Below are positions 48,434 through 59,350 of a stretch of DNA of 64,000 nt, piece after piece. The stretch covers positions 186,001 through 250,000 of the forward strand of contig BJKQ01000023.1 of assembly GCA_006538405.1 (NCBI GenBank), in the 5' to 3' direction. Both the position numbers and the translations under genes were made by a program. Source of the stretch: Hansfordia pulvinata (lineage: Eukaryota; Ascomycota; Sordariomycetes; Xylariales). Each line of letters opens with the position of its first letter. Position 1 is the first letter of the stretch. A model generated the notes under the pieces. That model was given only the letters and a program-made list of their open reading frames with translations, was not told where the DNA came from and searched no databases.

Positions 48434-50139
48434 ATTTAGGTCGAGTATGGGGCAAGCGATCTGGCTAGTAAACAAGGGTACAGGACAGCAAAGCCCTCGT
48501 GGGGACTGAATGCGGGCTTAATCCTGGCCTGATGGCCCCATAAGGGTTAGGAGTTTGTATTTCAATGTTGTTACCAGTGTTGTCCTTTGTTGTCAAGTCT
48601 GGGGTTTCTGCCGACAACTAAGATAAACATGAAGTGAGCCGACCACTTTGCGTTGGACCAACTTGTCACAATACAGTCTGCCATCTGTAGACAAATCCCT
48701 CCATCTGCTATTCCCCAGATCATTGGCTCCTTAGCGAAGAACCCCACTACCGCGGAGTTAGATGATGCCATCTTCTTTGCGCGTAGATTGTCTGTTGGTT
48801 CCATGATTGAGCCTCGCGTGCGGAATCCCTGCTTGCTTTCTGTTTGGAGGAGTACAATCACATTGCAGTAGTGTGGCAATCCACGCTGACTTTCTCAGAC
48901 CATGCATTTCACAATCACACTGCAGTATTGTCGCATCCCCTAGGGCCAACAAGTCCTTGAATACGAGAACTGGAAACCAGCCAGATCTATGTCTGTGCAG
49001 TTTCGACCTTCTTCAAACGGTATGGCTGATAACATGATGGGTCCGTCGGTACCGCGCCCCCGGGTCGTACGCGTAATCCACCTCAACAAAGGGTTCCAAG
49101 CGTGTTCGACAGAGCATTCGCTCCACAACGCGCACTTGAAATAGCCACCTGCTGCCTGTAGGCTGACCACACTAGCTAGTCGCGCCGGATCCGTTTCCCC
49201 GCTGCATTCTCCCCATATCCTCCATCATACGCTATGTTGCCCCGTTTTAGTCCTGATATCTAGCGACTCTTTGCCATGAGCCGATCTGCGAACTACTGTC
49301 TCGCTCAAGTTCCGACTGCCTGACAGCGCCACACAGCTTTCCTTATGGATTGAATATCCTCTATGGGCGAAAGTATTGGCGACAGCGCAAGGCCATCTGC
49401 CCATTGCGATTTGGCAGGCTTGGGCGCCTGTGACATTGGCATCAGGTGATCGGTGGTTGAAGTGCTAAAGCTGTAGCTCTGATAGTCGCAGCGAAGCAGA
49501 ACGGAGTCCTGGAGACGCTTGGCCTCAGAAACAACCTGAATGGTGGACCACAGGGTACTACCTCCATATGCGGCAACAGCGTACATGACAGAGCACGCTG
49601 GACTCGCGCTCAGGTGAGAAGTCGTGGGTGGCCTATGAAGCTTCTTACTGTCGACTGGACCGCTGGCAGAGGCCATCCTTACCTGGGAGGCGTTCGGAGA
49701 CGAACAGGCAGTTGAACGCGTATCCTAACGACAGGCTGCGGCGATTTGGTCAGGACTTGATAAGTCACGTTGAGAGCGATAGGACTAATCTTGACATAAT
49801 TTGCAAGATGAATGCACGCTCCTCATTTTTGAGCCATGGGGCAAGGTGGCAGTACGGGTCATCAGTATCGGGTACTGTCATTGTTAGACGACTCGAAACT
49901 GTTTCCTGGCCCTACGAAGGCTTGTGGGGCGTGAGGCGCTTAGCTGAAAATTGCAGGCCTGCTTCCCGGAAGTGGTTGGTGAAAGTGGGGGCGGAAATGG
50001 GAAGGGGCTAAAAGAGCAGTCGGCAAATCTTTCAGGGCGTAACAGAGCAGAGCGTCGCAAGCACCCAGGTGCTACTTGAAGTAGCTGAACCACTGCTTTC
50101 TGTCAGGAAGGTATAGAAATTATGGTGAGGCACAGAGCC
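48434..50139. other. No gene supported
   Basis: Plus frames 48653-48871 and 49628-50011 and minus frames 48571-48879 and 49305-49676 overlap each other and show no domain. Two nearby segments around CACATTGCAGTAGTGT (48859) and CACACTGCAGTATTGT (48918) are near-duplicates of about 16 bp. Confidence 0.4.
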
Positions 50140-50784
50140 AAGCACGTACCTCAACGATCGCTTCGCACTCGGGATTTCCAGGCTGGAACCCCATGACCAA
50201 GACGGGCACGCGATCTCCCACAGTTTGAGAATATGCCGAGGAATCAGGGTCCAATCTTCCGCCGTATCCTCGTGTGTGATGGATATGTGCTCTGCCTCGA
50301 ATCAAGACGGCCGCAGAATTTGGCTATTCTCTCTGTTGTCGCAATGCATAGCACCGCTCATCACCACGTCAGTGAAGGAGTACGGCACGTGAATCGTAGC
50401 ACTGGGCTGGATGATCAGACAGTCGGGATACATGTGGATCCCGATACAGGGCCCGGGAGGCAGATCGTCTTGCGATGGCTCTTTTGAAAGTCGTGGACGT
50501 CAATACTTAAAACTTGGGAAGGACGAGAGATAATTGATGAATAAGTCCATGCCAAGGCAAGACCAGTCCATGTTCCACTCTAGGAAGATCAGAATTGGCA
50601 CCTTCCGGCTTGCCTTTTCTAGAATTTGCCTCGCTGCCTCGGTCGAGCATATCACAATATCACCATCGGGATAGGTGTGCGTGGACAAGTAGCAAAGTGT
50701 CGAGATTGGAGATTCCACAGCACATCGTTCCGAAATTCCCAGGTATGCAAGTGCCTCACGCCCTAGGGGGGTCCGGTCAGGCAT
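50140..50784 (-). CDS. Hypothetical multi-exon gene (tentative)
   Basis: The ATG at 50784 opens MPDRTPLGREALAYLG, followed by IVICSTEAARQILEKASRK and ILIFLEWNMDW, a frame that ends at 50500. Two further protein-like segments lie downstream on the same strand: PPGPCIGIHMYPDCLII (about 50460-50305) and GRLDPDSSAYSQTVGDRV (about 50265-50150), the latter followed by a GTACGT donor. The segments look like successive exons, but I could not fix the splice sites between the first two in frame. The function is unknown. Plus-strand frames here are taken as shadows. Confidence 0.35.
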
Positions 50785-51399
50785 GGCTGGGAAGAGTTTG
50801 TATGTCGCTGCACGCGGTGTGTCTAGCAGCCCGTGCCCTTGTGACAGTAAACATGAAATAGAGCAGACAGTTGGCTGCAAGCGGGGTGGTTACAGCTGTG
50901 CCCTATCGCTCGACTTCACAGGATCACCTCTCCACGGTCAGCTTGTCCGTGTGGCTATGTTTCTCCCAGGTGTTGCTCCTGGCGAACGGGATCTTGCGAA
51001 GATGGCACTGGCGCCCGGAACTCGATTAGCTACGCTATGGGCGTTTTCTCCCGTAGACGACCTCGGAGCAATACTTGCAGCGTGTATGTAGCTGTCGTTG
51101 ATGTCAACGGATGTAATTATGGCCGAAGTTATTTCCACGGCTGGGAAAGGGTGGAAGGGGGGACGCGCACTTCAGCACTCATGTTGTAGCGACGAGGGTG
51201 CGGAGATGGCTGTGTAGACCTAAGATCAGAGAGTCGACGGATATCTGACGGTGGACATACGTGGCTTTATAGCCATCCATACGCGGGTTGGCCGAGCTCA
51301 CTGGGGATTTGGTTGACCGGCAAGTAGTGGGTTGGATTGGCTGATACGCGGGTCGGAACTTGGCGCTTCAGATCTATGCACGACGATAGCCCTAAGCAC
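50785..51399. other. No gene supported
   Basis: The upstream side of the tentative 50.1-50.8 kb gene. Frames on both strands are short and without motif. Confidence 0.4.
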
Positions 51400-52540
51400 C
51401 TAGACCCCGCCCGGCTTTAGCACCGTTACACCCTGAAGCTGTCTCCACGTTGCTGCCCATCGCCCTGTAGTTGTCGCCTGCAGCTTCAGCCGCGTACCAC
51501 TGGGTCCATAATCAAACATTGACTTTGGCGTGATCTTTCCGTGCCTCACAGGGCACTTTAAGGCCGAAATAGCCATCCAGCTGCGCTGTGTACTTGGAAA
51601 CTGTATCACCCGGCGTGGTCGTGACCACTCACGTACCTCGCCTGTATAACGCAAATGCGCGGTTAATGGGTTTTTACAGTGCGACTGTACAAATGCATGA
51701 AATTTCACCAACAGATGCCAGCTAAGAATCAGACTCGCATGAAGACAGACATAGCCTGCTGACCCTGTAACTGTGATTTAGGCTGTCTGAGACCGTCCTG
51801 TTGGCCGACCGGCCCCGATCTCGAAATCGCCAACCGTGGGGCCCCCTGCGTCTGCGACGATGAGCGTTTTCTGGTTCGCGATGGGTTATTTCTTGATTAA
51901 GAACCTCCGTAAGAGTCCGACATACATGCCCCATTCGACATATCCCCATCCGACTCTGGTGACCGGGATACCAGTCGCGCAAAGCCCGACTTGCGTATGG
52001 CGTCGTCAATCCTTGGTTCTACAATGCAATCGACTGTTCATTACCATGATGCTGAAGTATCTCTGCGGTTTCTATCTGCAATCGGGTAGCCAAGCCATGT
52101 ATGAGCCCTTTGATGAGAGCGGTCCGGGGGTGCGGTGTGCCCTCGCGCTCTCTATGGCTTGCGTACATATCTTCAGTGTTCCTAAGGCTATAGACCCAGT
52201 TGAAGGTGGACCTCAGGGCAATCGTGATAAAGTCTTCATCACGGACATTCCTCACGATCACAGTCACAAGATAGGTGATTTTTTGATCATCAGTGCCCAA
52301 TTTAGCTGGCGCGCTGGTAACGAGGATATCGAACGCCGCGAGTCTCTTCCCTCAAAACCTCAAAAGTTTTCGGTCTTTCGATATTGTAAAGACACAGAAC
52401 CGTGCTTTACGGGATGGTCTACCTCGTGTTGGCAACATCCGCAGGCAGTCACCAACGTGCCAGCTTGGTATTTTGGAAACTTTGAGTTTCTTCCCTGGAA
52501 GGCGATGAAGAGCTGGCCCTGGGGGGAGGCCAAAGATTAA
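51400..52540. other. Coding-like but strand-ambiguous region
   Basis: The plus strand is open for 234 codons (51836-52540; GVRCALALSMACVHIF, ending WPWGEAKD). The minus strand is open from 52300 to 51722 with one stop at 52019, and again at 51711-51400. None shows a domain, and neither strand offers clear splice sites, so I do not assign a gene. Confidence 0.3.
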
Positions 52541-52772
52541 AGCCGAAACGTTGTTGCCAGAGATATGATCTAAATATTAGATCCGCTCGGCAGCCTCGCT
52601 AGGCTGAGCATTTCTGATCTCCTCTTCTTTGGGGGGTCTTGGGGAAGCTCTTCACTGATGTGCCTAGATTATGGTCATCCAATAGCCTTTGCTCAGATTT
52701 GGTTGATTTGAACGCCGTGACTCGTTCTCCAAGATTCGCTGGCTTGGCTTGAGTTTGTGCGGAAGCTTTATC
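52541..52772. other. Spacer
   Basis: Short 3' flank; nothing seen. Confidence 0.5.
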
Positions 52773-53486
52773 TCAAGGTCGAGCTGTTTTTGAGATTCTG
52801 CCCCGTGCGTCACCCCGAAGTCGTTGCTGTCTTCGTCGCTTTGTACATGAGATGAAACCTCCGCCGCGATGCGGGCGGGGCTTGGGGAGCGAGGCTTGAG
52901 TTTGTCGATCAGATTTCTTTGGGTCTGATGGGTCGGGAAGCAAACGAACTTCCTTGTTCAAAAAATTGGAGGCTGCCGATTGCTTGATTGCCACTTCGTA
53001 GCGCCTTCGCTTTGGTTTCATGACCACATGGAGAGGTTGTTTTATAGAGCGATGGAAAGAATGTCTGTCTCGTATCTCTTCTTCGTGCCCACCATCTTGA
53101 TCGCAGTCCAAACCATCCCGCTTTCCTGTCCTATCTGCAGCGATGCTTCTGCTCCTTGTGGCGGGTGGAGCCTGGAGAGCTTTCTTTTCTCCAGTTGTCC
53201 TGATCCGATCTGAAATCTGGTTGCAAGCATCATTCGTAAGATTTCCATGACCATCCTTCTTGTTCGACAGAAAGCTTTTGTGGTAGCCTTTCGGGCTGTC
53301 GTACGCCTTTTCTGCCCTCCCGAACTTCTCAAGCATGTCGAACCGGGCTGCATCGAGCATGGGGCCGTCGTCTCGGCGACGTGTACTCAGCATTGTGCAG
53401 CGCGAAGGCAGAGGCTCGTCGGTATTCCCGGGGACGGTATACTGTCTTGCTCTTGCCTTGTTCCTCCCGCCACGATACATCTTCAT
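52773..53486 (-). CDS. Basic, probably disordered hypothetical protein, 237 aa
   Basis: The frame starts with ATG at 53486 and is open for 237 codons. The product is rich in Arg, Lys, Asp and Ser (EEEIRDRHSFHRSIKQ, MKPKRRRYEVAIKQ) with no globular domain, membrane span or signal peptide. A second ATG frame begins 10 bp upstream (53496, MSDYEDVSWREE) and is open for 55 codons in another phase, so a frameshift or intron may join the two. The gene is divergent from the RING-patatin gene, 273 bp apart. It could be a chance frame. Confidence 0.35.
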   Translation of the reverse strand: MKMYRGGRNKARARQYTVPGNTDEPLPSRCTMLSTRRRDDGPMLDAARFDMLEKFGRAEKAYDSPKGYHKSFLSNKKDGHGNLTNDACNQISDRIRTTGEKKALQAPPATRSRSIAADRTGKRDGLDCDQDGGHEEEIRDRHSFHRSIKQPLHVVMKPKRRRYEVAIKQSAASNFLNKEVRLLPDPSDPKKSDRQTQASLPKPRPHRGGGFISCTKRRRQQRLRGDARGRISKTARP

Positions 53487-53759
53487 AGTCGCTCATTGTT
53501 CGACTGGGCGGTTTCCAGTCAACTGGATTGGCGCATGCACAACTGTATTGGCACATGCAGTAGCTGAAATCGGGTTTCTGATCCCGGTCCACTTTTAATT
53601 CACTGATTTCCGCTTTCAGCACCGCGGTATGCGATTCAGGATGCGACCGGTGTGGGCGGGAGATGGCTGCCTCCCCAAAACCCATCACGCACATAAGTTT
53701 AATCAAACCACCGTGCGTTTTCAATTGCCCGAGTACGTCTCATTTGGCTAGCTCTCATC

Positions 53760-56180
53760 ATGACCCCTTGGCTTCGAATTCTCTCGAGCCCGCAAAAGCT
53801 GATTCTCCAAGAATTCTACAGCGCGTACAAGGTTTTCGACCATCTTGGAGACGCGGCCCCCTGCGTGATTCAAGTCATTGGAGGGGGGGATCGATCTCGC
53901 GACATTGCAGCTTCCCGCACGCTGGGGCCTACACAATCTGACGCAATCTGCCTCTATTCTTTCTCTGGTCCTAAAAGGCCTTTCCTTCTGGTGGACAGCG
54001 GAGCCGCTCTTCGCTTCAAGCCTGTGAAAGCCCCACTTGATGAAGATGGCCGCCCCGGTTGCTACACCATACAAGATCTTATCCCTGGGGCATCAATCTT
54101 CCCTGCAGCTGTCAGCGTATTGTCTCGATTCATCGCAGGTCTTTGCCAAACCGGTGTCGTTTTCATGGACGATGATCTGGGCCTTTCTGGTGTTCTAGAC
54201 CTTCTTGCGTCATGGATTCGCCTCCGACGGTACGACATCAGGTCCCGGCCGCGACTGATCCTCGTGAGCGAAACTTTCTCAGGATCCGCATCTCAACATT
54301 TCAAACAAAGAATGTGGAGATACTTGCTGAGGGTTCAGCAAATGGCCGACCCTACACAGCTGTACAAGCAAGAAGATATGGAGAAATTGTTCTGGGACAG
54401 TTTTGAGAGCTTGCATCTACTCCCGACATCGCGACAAGTCAATTCCTCCGTTCTCTCCCAAGCGGACGACATGTTCAGTCGGCGACACGCTTCGAGGTGG
54501 GCATTTTCTGCCAGTCATTTGCGTCGGATTTTTCACGACGCACTGGTACATTACTCGACTGGAATGACTGAAAACTTTGATATCTTATCTGCTTTGCGAA
54601 AGTCTTCTTTCAGCTCTACGGACTTGTCACATAATGTCAGATGGCTTTTGCGCATGGTTTCCGATCAAAACGATGGGCTCTTGAGCCACTTCATCGCTTC
54701 AGCACTCCATGCGAATGCCTATCCCGCAGGGGCACACGGTCAGTACACTCGGACTGACGGAGAACGTGACTAATATATCATAGCGTTCTTCGCCGACGAT
54801 ATGTACAAAGCCATGTACAGCCATGTAATTGAAGAAACCGTACGGGCATGTGGAAGCAAACTCTCCGCGCTGTCTGTGATATCTAGATTCTGCAAAATCG
54901 CCTACGCCGCACGCGAGTCCAACCAATCAGCCACGGAGTGCCACTTGAGTGTCCTGAAATCCTCACAGACTTTCCTGCGTGGCATTTTCAGCAAGACTAC
55001 TTGCCTAGCCTGCCTTTTGTCACCCCCAGAGAAGTCCCTCGACTGCGGCCACGAACTTTGCGGCCCGTGTATAAGATCCATCGGCAACGCTTCAATTTCG
55101 AAAAATGGAGAATTTACCATGCCAATTTGCCCATTTTGTCAGAGCCAGAATAGTTCAATATTGATTCCTCGGCCACTCACTGCCTCCCTGAGGACTTTAC
55201 GTCTGGATGTTCCGTTGAGCAAGAAATACCTCACCGCGGACTTCTTGAAGAGTCTACAAGCGAAGCTGATGCTGGGTGACATGCCCCTCCGAGACCATTT
55301 CGATGTCGTTCACTGCAGCGGTGTGGGGTCGTACTTTGCTTTGGCTTTATGTTGCCGATACTCGTCTGTCTCTAAGGCTTCACGAGCGCTTCATTCAGTT
55401 GACGGGATCAAACTGAAACAGACACCATTCACAAGGCAGAGATACATCAGCTTTGGTGGTAATCATAGATGGACTTTCGACGACATCCAATGTCTGAATG
55501 GGCCGTCCCTTCATATTCAGCATTTGGGAAAGACAATTTCGAACAGAATTTGGAAAGGTGAACAATTATCAAATCTTTCTGATGACGCGAAAGGCAGGGC
55601 GGGCGCCCAACAATTTGAAGTCAGATATCGCGGCGGCATCTTCGACGATGAATACCTGAAATGCCTCGCCCACCGCCTACTGGGGTGCTTGTTCTATATT
55701 GAACTCATTGAGACTCCGAGACTTTACTCGACTCTGGACACCTGCAAGTTGCGGGTTTCATGTCGGCTGCCGTGGGGTCCGGCACTCGCAAGCTTACAGA
55801 GAAAGCTTCAATCTGCGCATTTGGTGTACCATTGCGACGACCGCAGCCAACGCACTGCGCCTTTGTTCCAGGGTCCTGGAAACACCTCCTTCGAGCAATT
55901 GGTAGAGCTGGAAGCCAGCTCATTATCCTCCGTACTCGTCTTTGAAATCGACCATGAGGGCGCTAGATTTCCGATTGGTAATTGTCCATATCAGCTGCGG
56001 AGGCTGATTGAAGACCAAGGGCTGGAGGTTCCATGGCGGGCAGACGCAAATGTCACCGAGGCCAGCGAGAGCGTCGGGCAACCTCGGCACACCCCAAACT
56101 TGAATCTTGAGACCGAGCTATCAGGGCTCTACCAGACTCTGGATGCGTTTTCGAACTCATGGGGTGCAGGACACAACTAG
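53760..56180 (+). CDS. RING-finger protein with degenerate patatin domain, two exons, about 791 aa
   Basis: Exons are 53760-54738 and 54784-56180; the 45-nt intron (donor GTCAGT, branch TGACTAAT, acceptor TAG) keeps the frame. Residues 1-390 form a helical region without a named domain. Residues 400-445 are a C3HC4 RING (CLAC, LDCGHELCGPC, CPFC), the E3-ligase type. Residues 460-520 align with the start of patatin-like lipases: RTLRLD for RVLSLD, then PLRDHFDVVHCSGVG for P...FFDLIVGTSTGG. The oxyanion glycines (DGGGVRG) are replaced by DVPLSKK, the nucleophile elbow keeps Ser (about 505) but loses flanking glycines, and the core with the catalytic Asp seems deleted. The rest (CLAHRLLGCLFYIEL...) resembles the C-terminal part of this fungal family. 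It is therefore probably a RING ligase with a non-catalytic patatin remnant. Its 3' end lies 180 bp from the dynamin gene. Confidence 0.75.
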
Positions 56181-56360
56181 TCATTCTTCAATGATATCAC
56201 CACCTAAATCAATCCTAAAGCAGGATATTGATCATGTATTTCATTGTGTTCATATGATAGAATTCGAAAAACACTATGCTGGTCTCAACATTGAAACGAT
56301 TGATACCACGCCGCATCGAGAAAAGGTTGAAGCGCCCCGCATCGTCTAATAATCCCCCCC

Positions 56361-58590
56361 TCAAACATGTCCTTTCCAAATCTTCCAAGCCTCCTCATAT
56401 CTCTCAATCTTTGCATCTAGCTTCAGTCTCTGACTTTTTGTTGCAACATCTTCTCCAGCAATGTCTTCCAGGTTCTCATCGCTCAACCCCCGAACAAACT
56501 TGGAGCTGAACACATGAAGTGGTCCGTCTTGACTGTCCAAGAGCATGTAATCCACGACCTGCTGACAAACGACATCAGCAAACCGTTTCCTGGCGACCTT
56601 GTAGTGGCTTTCCAAGACGTCGTGCACCTGTTCCATGGTCTGCTCGGAATTCGACTTGGATACTGAAAGGCTCTGAAGCCTCTCCGTGGAAATAAAAATT
56701 CCATCCTCTGGATGTTCATCATCGTCTCGGAAGCCTTTCTTCCTGCGAATGGCGGCATTGTTGGTGGCAGTTATCCCGGCATTTTGGACGAGCTTAACCA
56801 CGCGAGTATTTTGCGACTTTTGCAAGTTCTCGTTGAAGTAATGGTTTAGGGTGTATTTAGTTCCTTCCCTTTCGGTCTTGATGATAAACTTGGCGTGATC
56901 AATTGCTTTGTCGTAACAGTGCACCAAGATGTCCAGGATGTGGTTGTCCCAAAGTTCTCCGAAAACATTCGTGTCGGGACAGACGAATCTCATTGTGCGA
57001 TGGATGAAGTGGTGTAAGATGAGGATCACCCGATTCAGGTAACAGAACATGATAGGCTCCCATGAGACTGACTGGTCTTTGAACAGAGTGGCAAGGAGGC
57101 CGCCGCCAAACTGGGTTCATTAGAAATTGATCCCAGTGCACTTCGTATGGCTGACTTACTGTACCGAGGTCCCGGCCTTTGCTGCTCCTGTAAACAGACC
57201 TGATGTGATCCAGGATACGACCATCTGCGACGATGTCTTTCATGTCTTGACGGGTCTCGAAATACTTGCAAATCTCGGGATAGAGCCTCCCAAGTTTGTA
57301 CGGATGCTGAAGGCTAGAACAATGAGCAAGGTAGGTCTCGAATGGCTCGGGGCTTGATAAATCAAGTTCAGCATCAAGCTCCTCATTTGACCCGCCGTCG
57401 CTCATTTCCACGCCGAGATCATCAACGTCCGTAGTTGATTCTGCTTTCTCAAAAGCCTCAAAAGCCCACGAGTGACCCCTGCTTCTCAGATTCTCCGAAA
57501 ACAGCTCATTGACTTCAACTATTCGGGTGATAAGTCGAAGGCTTCTCTTTTCATGTAGAAGTCTGTGGTTGGAATAGCGAGCAGTCAGGGCGTCCCGGAT
57601 GATCTGTTGGAATTTGTCGCTCAGGTCTGACAAATAATCAAATTGAGCAGCAGCGGTAGCTCTGGATGATCCCATTCCCTTCTTCTGTTCGTGTAACTCC
57701 ACGAGGGAGTCTTTGACTTCAGATCTGAGTCTGGGGAACTCCCTCTTGATGAGCTCGGACAGAAATTCGCGCACTCTAATCTTGAGTGCCTCAATGCCAG
57801 CTCTTTGTGTGTGCTCTAGTTCCGACCAAGGCTCATTTCTGAAGAACGCACGCTCGTCCTGCTGGCCTTCTGCGAGGGGTTTCAAGGAGTCGTCCGGGCC
57901 ACGATCTTTGACAATGTAGTATCCCAGGGTCAGATCACTGCGCTTTCCTGTGACGTGATCGATCGCAATTGTCTGTGTAGCTCGTTCAATGTTGAGATCC
58001 GGCTTTGTGAGGATCGCCATCGTCCTTTTCATGTCTGGGTCCACATGCTTTGCCAGATTCGAAATCTCTTGTGTGGCCGGGTCGACGTTGCTGGGAAATA
58101 TGACCAAGATTCTGTGAAGAGCTTATTAGGGACACAAAAAAGACGTAATGTACATTTGAAAGGTATATCCACATCTCTCTTGTGTTCTTCATAAAACCTT
58201 TTTTCATGCCCCTGATCAGAGCAATTTGGCTCTAGGCAGTGGGGCCTGATTTTATGAGCGTATGTACGGGGTTAGGGTCTGATTTGGCTTTGATAATTAC
58301 CTGACTCTTCGCGCCGAAAAATCCCAGACACGTCGATCACGGTGAAATATTTTTGCTAATTTTGTTAGTTTCAGGATACTTACTTCGGGGTTCTCTTATC
58401 GTACCTCTGGCCCAAAGACCTCGGTTTTGAGGAAATGTTCACTAAAAGCGAGCTCAGCCTGGTTGGTCCTGATTGTTCGACTGGCAGTCTGGAAGATTCG
58501 CTCTAGCTCTTTACTATTTATCGCAGGAAGAACCTCGTGAAACCCGTTCAAACCCTCTCTCTGGAGCATTTCTGTCCAACCTCAGCTATC
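56361..58590 (-). pseudogene. Dynamin-like GTPase with in-frame stop
   Basis: On the minus strand five exons join in frame: up to 58405, 58355-58301, 58245-58173, 58111-57160, 57110-56361, with introns of 49, 55, 61 and 49 nt. They encode LERIFQTAS..., G3 motif DVSG (58323-58334), the ALIRGM/FMKNTREI region, VIFPSNVDPATQEI, G4 motif TKPD (near 58000), a long stalk, FGGGLLATLFKDQS, TLNHYFNENL and a GED-like end (YKVARKRFADVV, GLSDENLEDIAGED). Dynamins bend or cut membranes. Between G3 and ALIRGM an in-frame TAG lies at 58232-58234 where E, K or Q would stand. The N-terminal P-loop (GxxxxGKS) is not intact: only a GQGKKL-like remnant near 58637. Both point to a dead gene; the C-terminal 600 residues are otherwise open. 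Confidence 0.75.
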
Positions 58591-59350
58591 TTCTACACTT
58601 GAATAGGTATCATCCGGTCACTTTGTTAACTTCTTGCCCTGGCCATCACGACGCCTCCCGTGTAATCAAAGAAGACCATCTCCCAGGAAGAACAGCTCCA
58701 AAATCACATGCCGCCCCTCCAAGATCCTTTGGAAGATGGGAAAAGAGCTCAGTGGGCCATGACGGTCTTGCAATGCTTGTTTCTTGGCGTTGTGTTGCTC
58801 ATCTTCAGCCCTTGGGCCAAACAGTGAGTCGATATCCGGGTGAGGCAGGCGCTCAGCGTACTGCATCTCCAGCTGCGCGAGTGGTTCGATGGTATTCTGG
58901 TAACTCTCGTTACTTAGTTGACCGCCAACATGGCGTGTTTGACCTTCAAGGTTTATCCGCATGACAGCGACAAGATCCCAACAGCCGAGAATGAAGCGCA
59001 TAGCTATCGTCAGCCATGGTGATGTCTTCGAACACGTTACGTCGCTCACCGAGAAACCCATTGTCAGCTTGTGATACGACATCAACATACTGGCGGATGC
59101 TTTCCTGGGTCTCCCGTAGCTCGTTGAGACTGCCTGCAAATACCTGATATTTGTCCATTCTTAGCATGTGTGTCTGTTCCTAATCTCAATGTCGCGGGAT
59201 TGTGGCCGAGACATGAAATCTTGGACGGTGCTGTTTGGAGAATCTTGGTTGCTGAAGGCCATTCGGATAAACACAACCTGGACTGCGCGGAATTCAGTGC
59301 ATTGCCACTTCGACGTTCTGGTCCAAGCCGATGAATGACGATAGCTTGCA
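58591..59350 (-). other. Decayed 5' part or upstream gene of the dynamin locus
   Basis: Two minus-strand frames (58666-59139 and 58946-59167) look protein-like: the second starts MLRMDKYQVFAGSLNELRE and is helical (QESIRQYVDVVSQADNGFL); the first contains HPDIDSLFGPRAEDEQHN. They cannot be joined by clear splice sites. They may be an N-terminal domain of the dynamin gene, as some fungal dynamins have, or a separate dead gene. Confidence 0.3.

Noticed and set aside
51722..52540. A 234-codon plus frame and overlapping minus frames
   Set aside because: Both strands are open with similar quality and no motif, so I list the region as ambiguous rather than as a gene.
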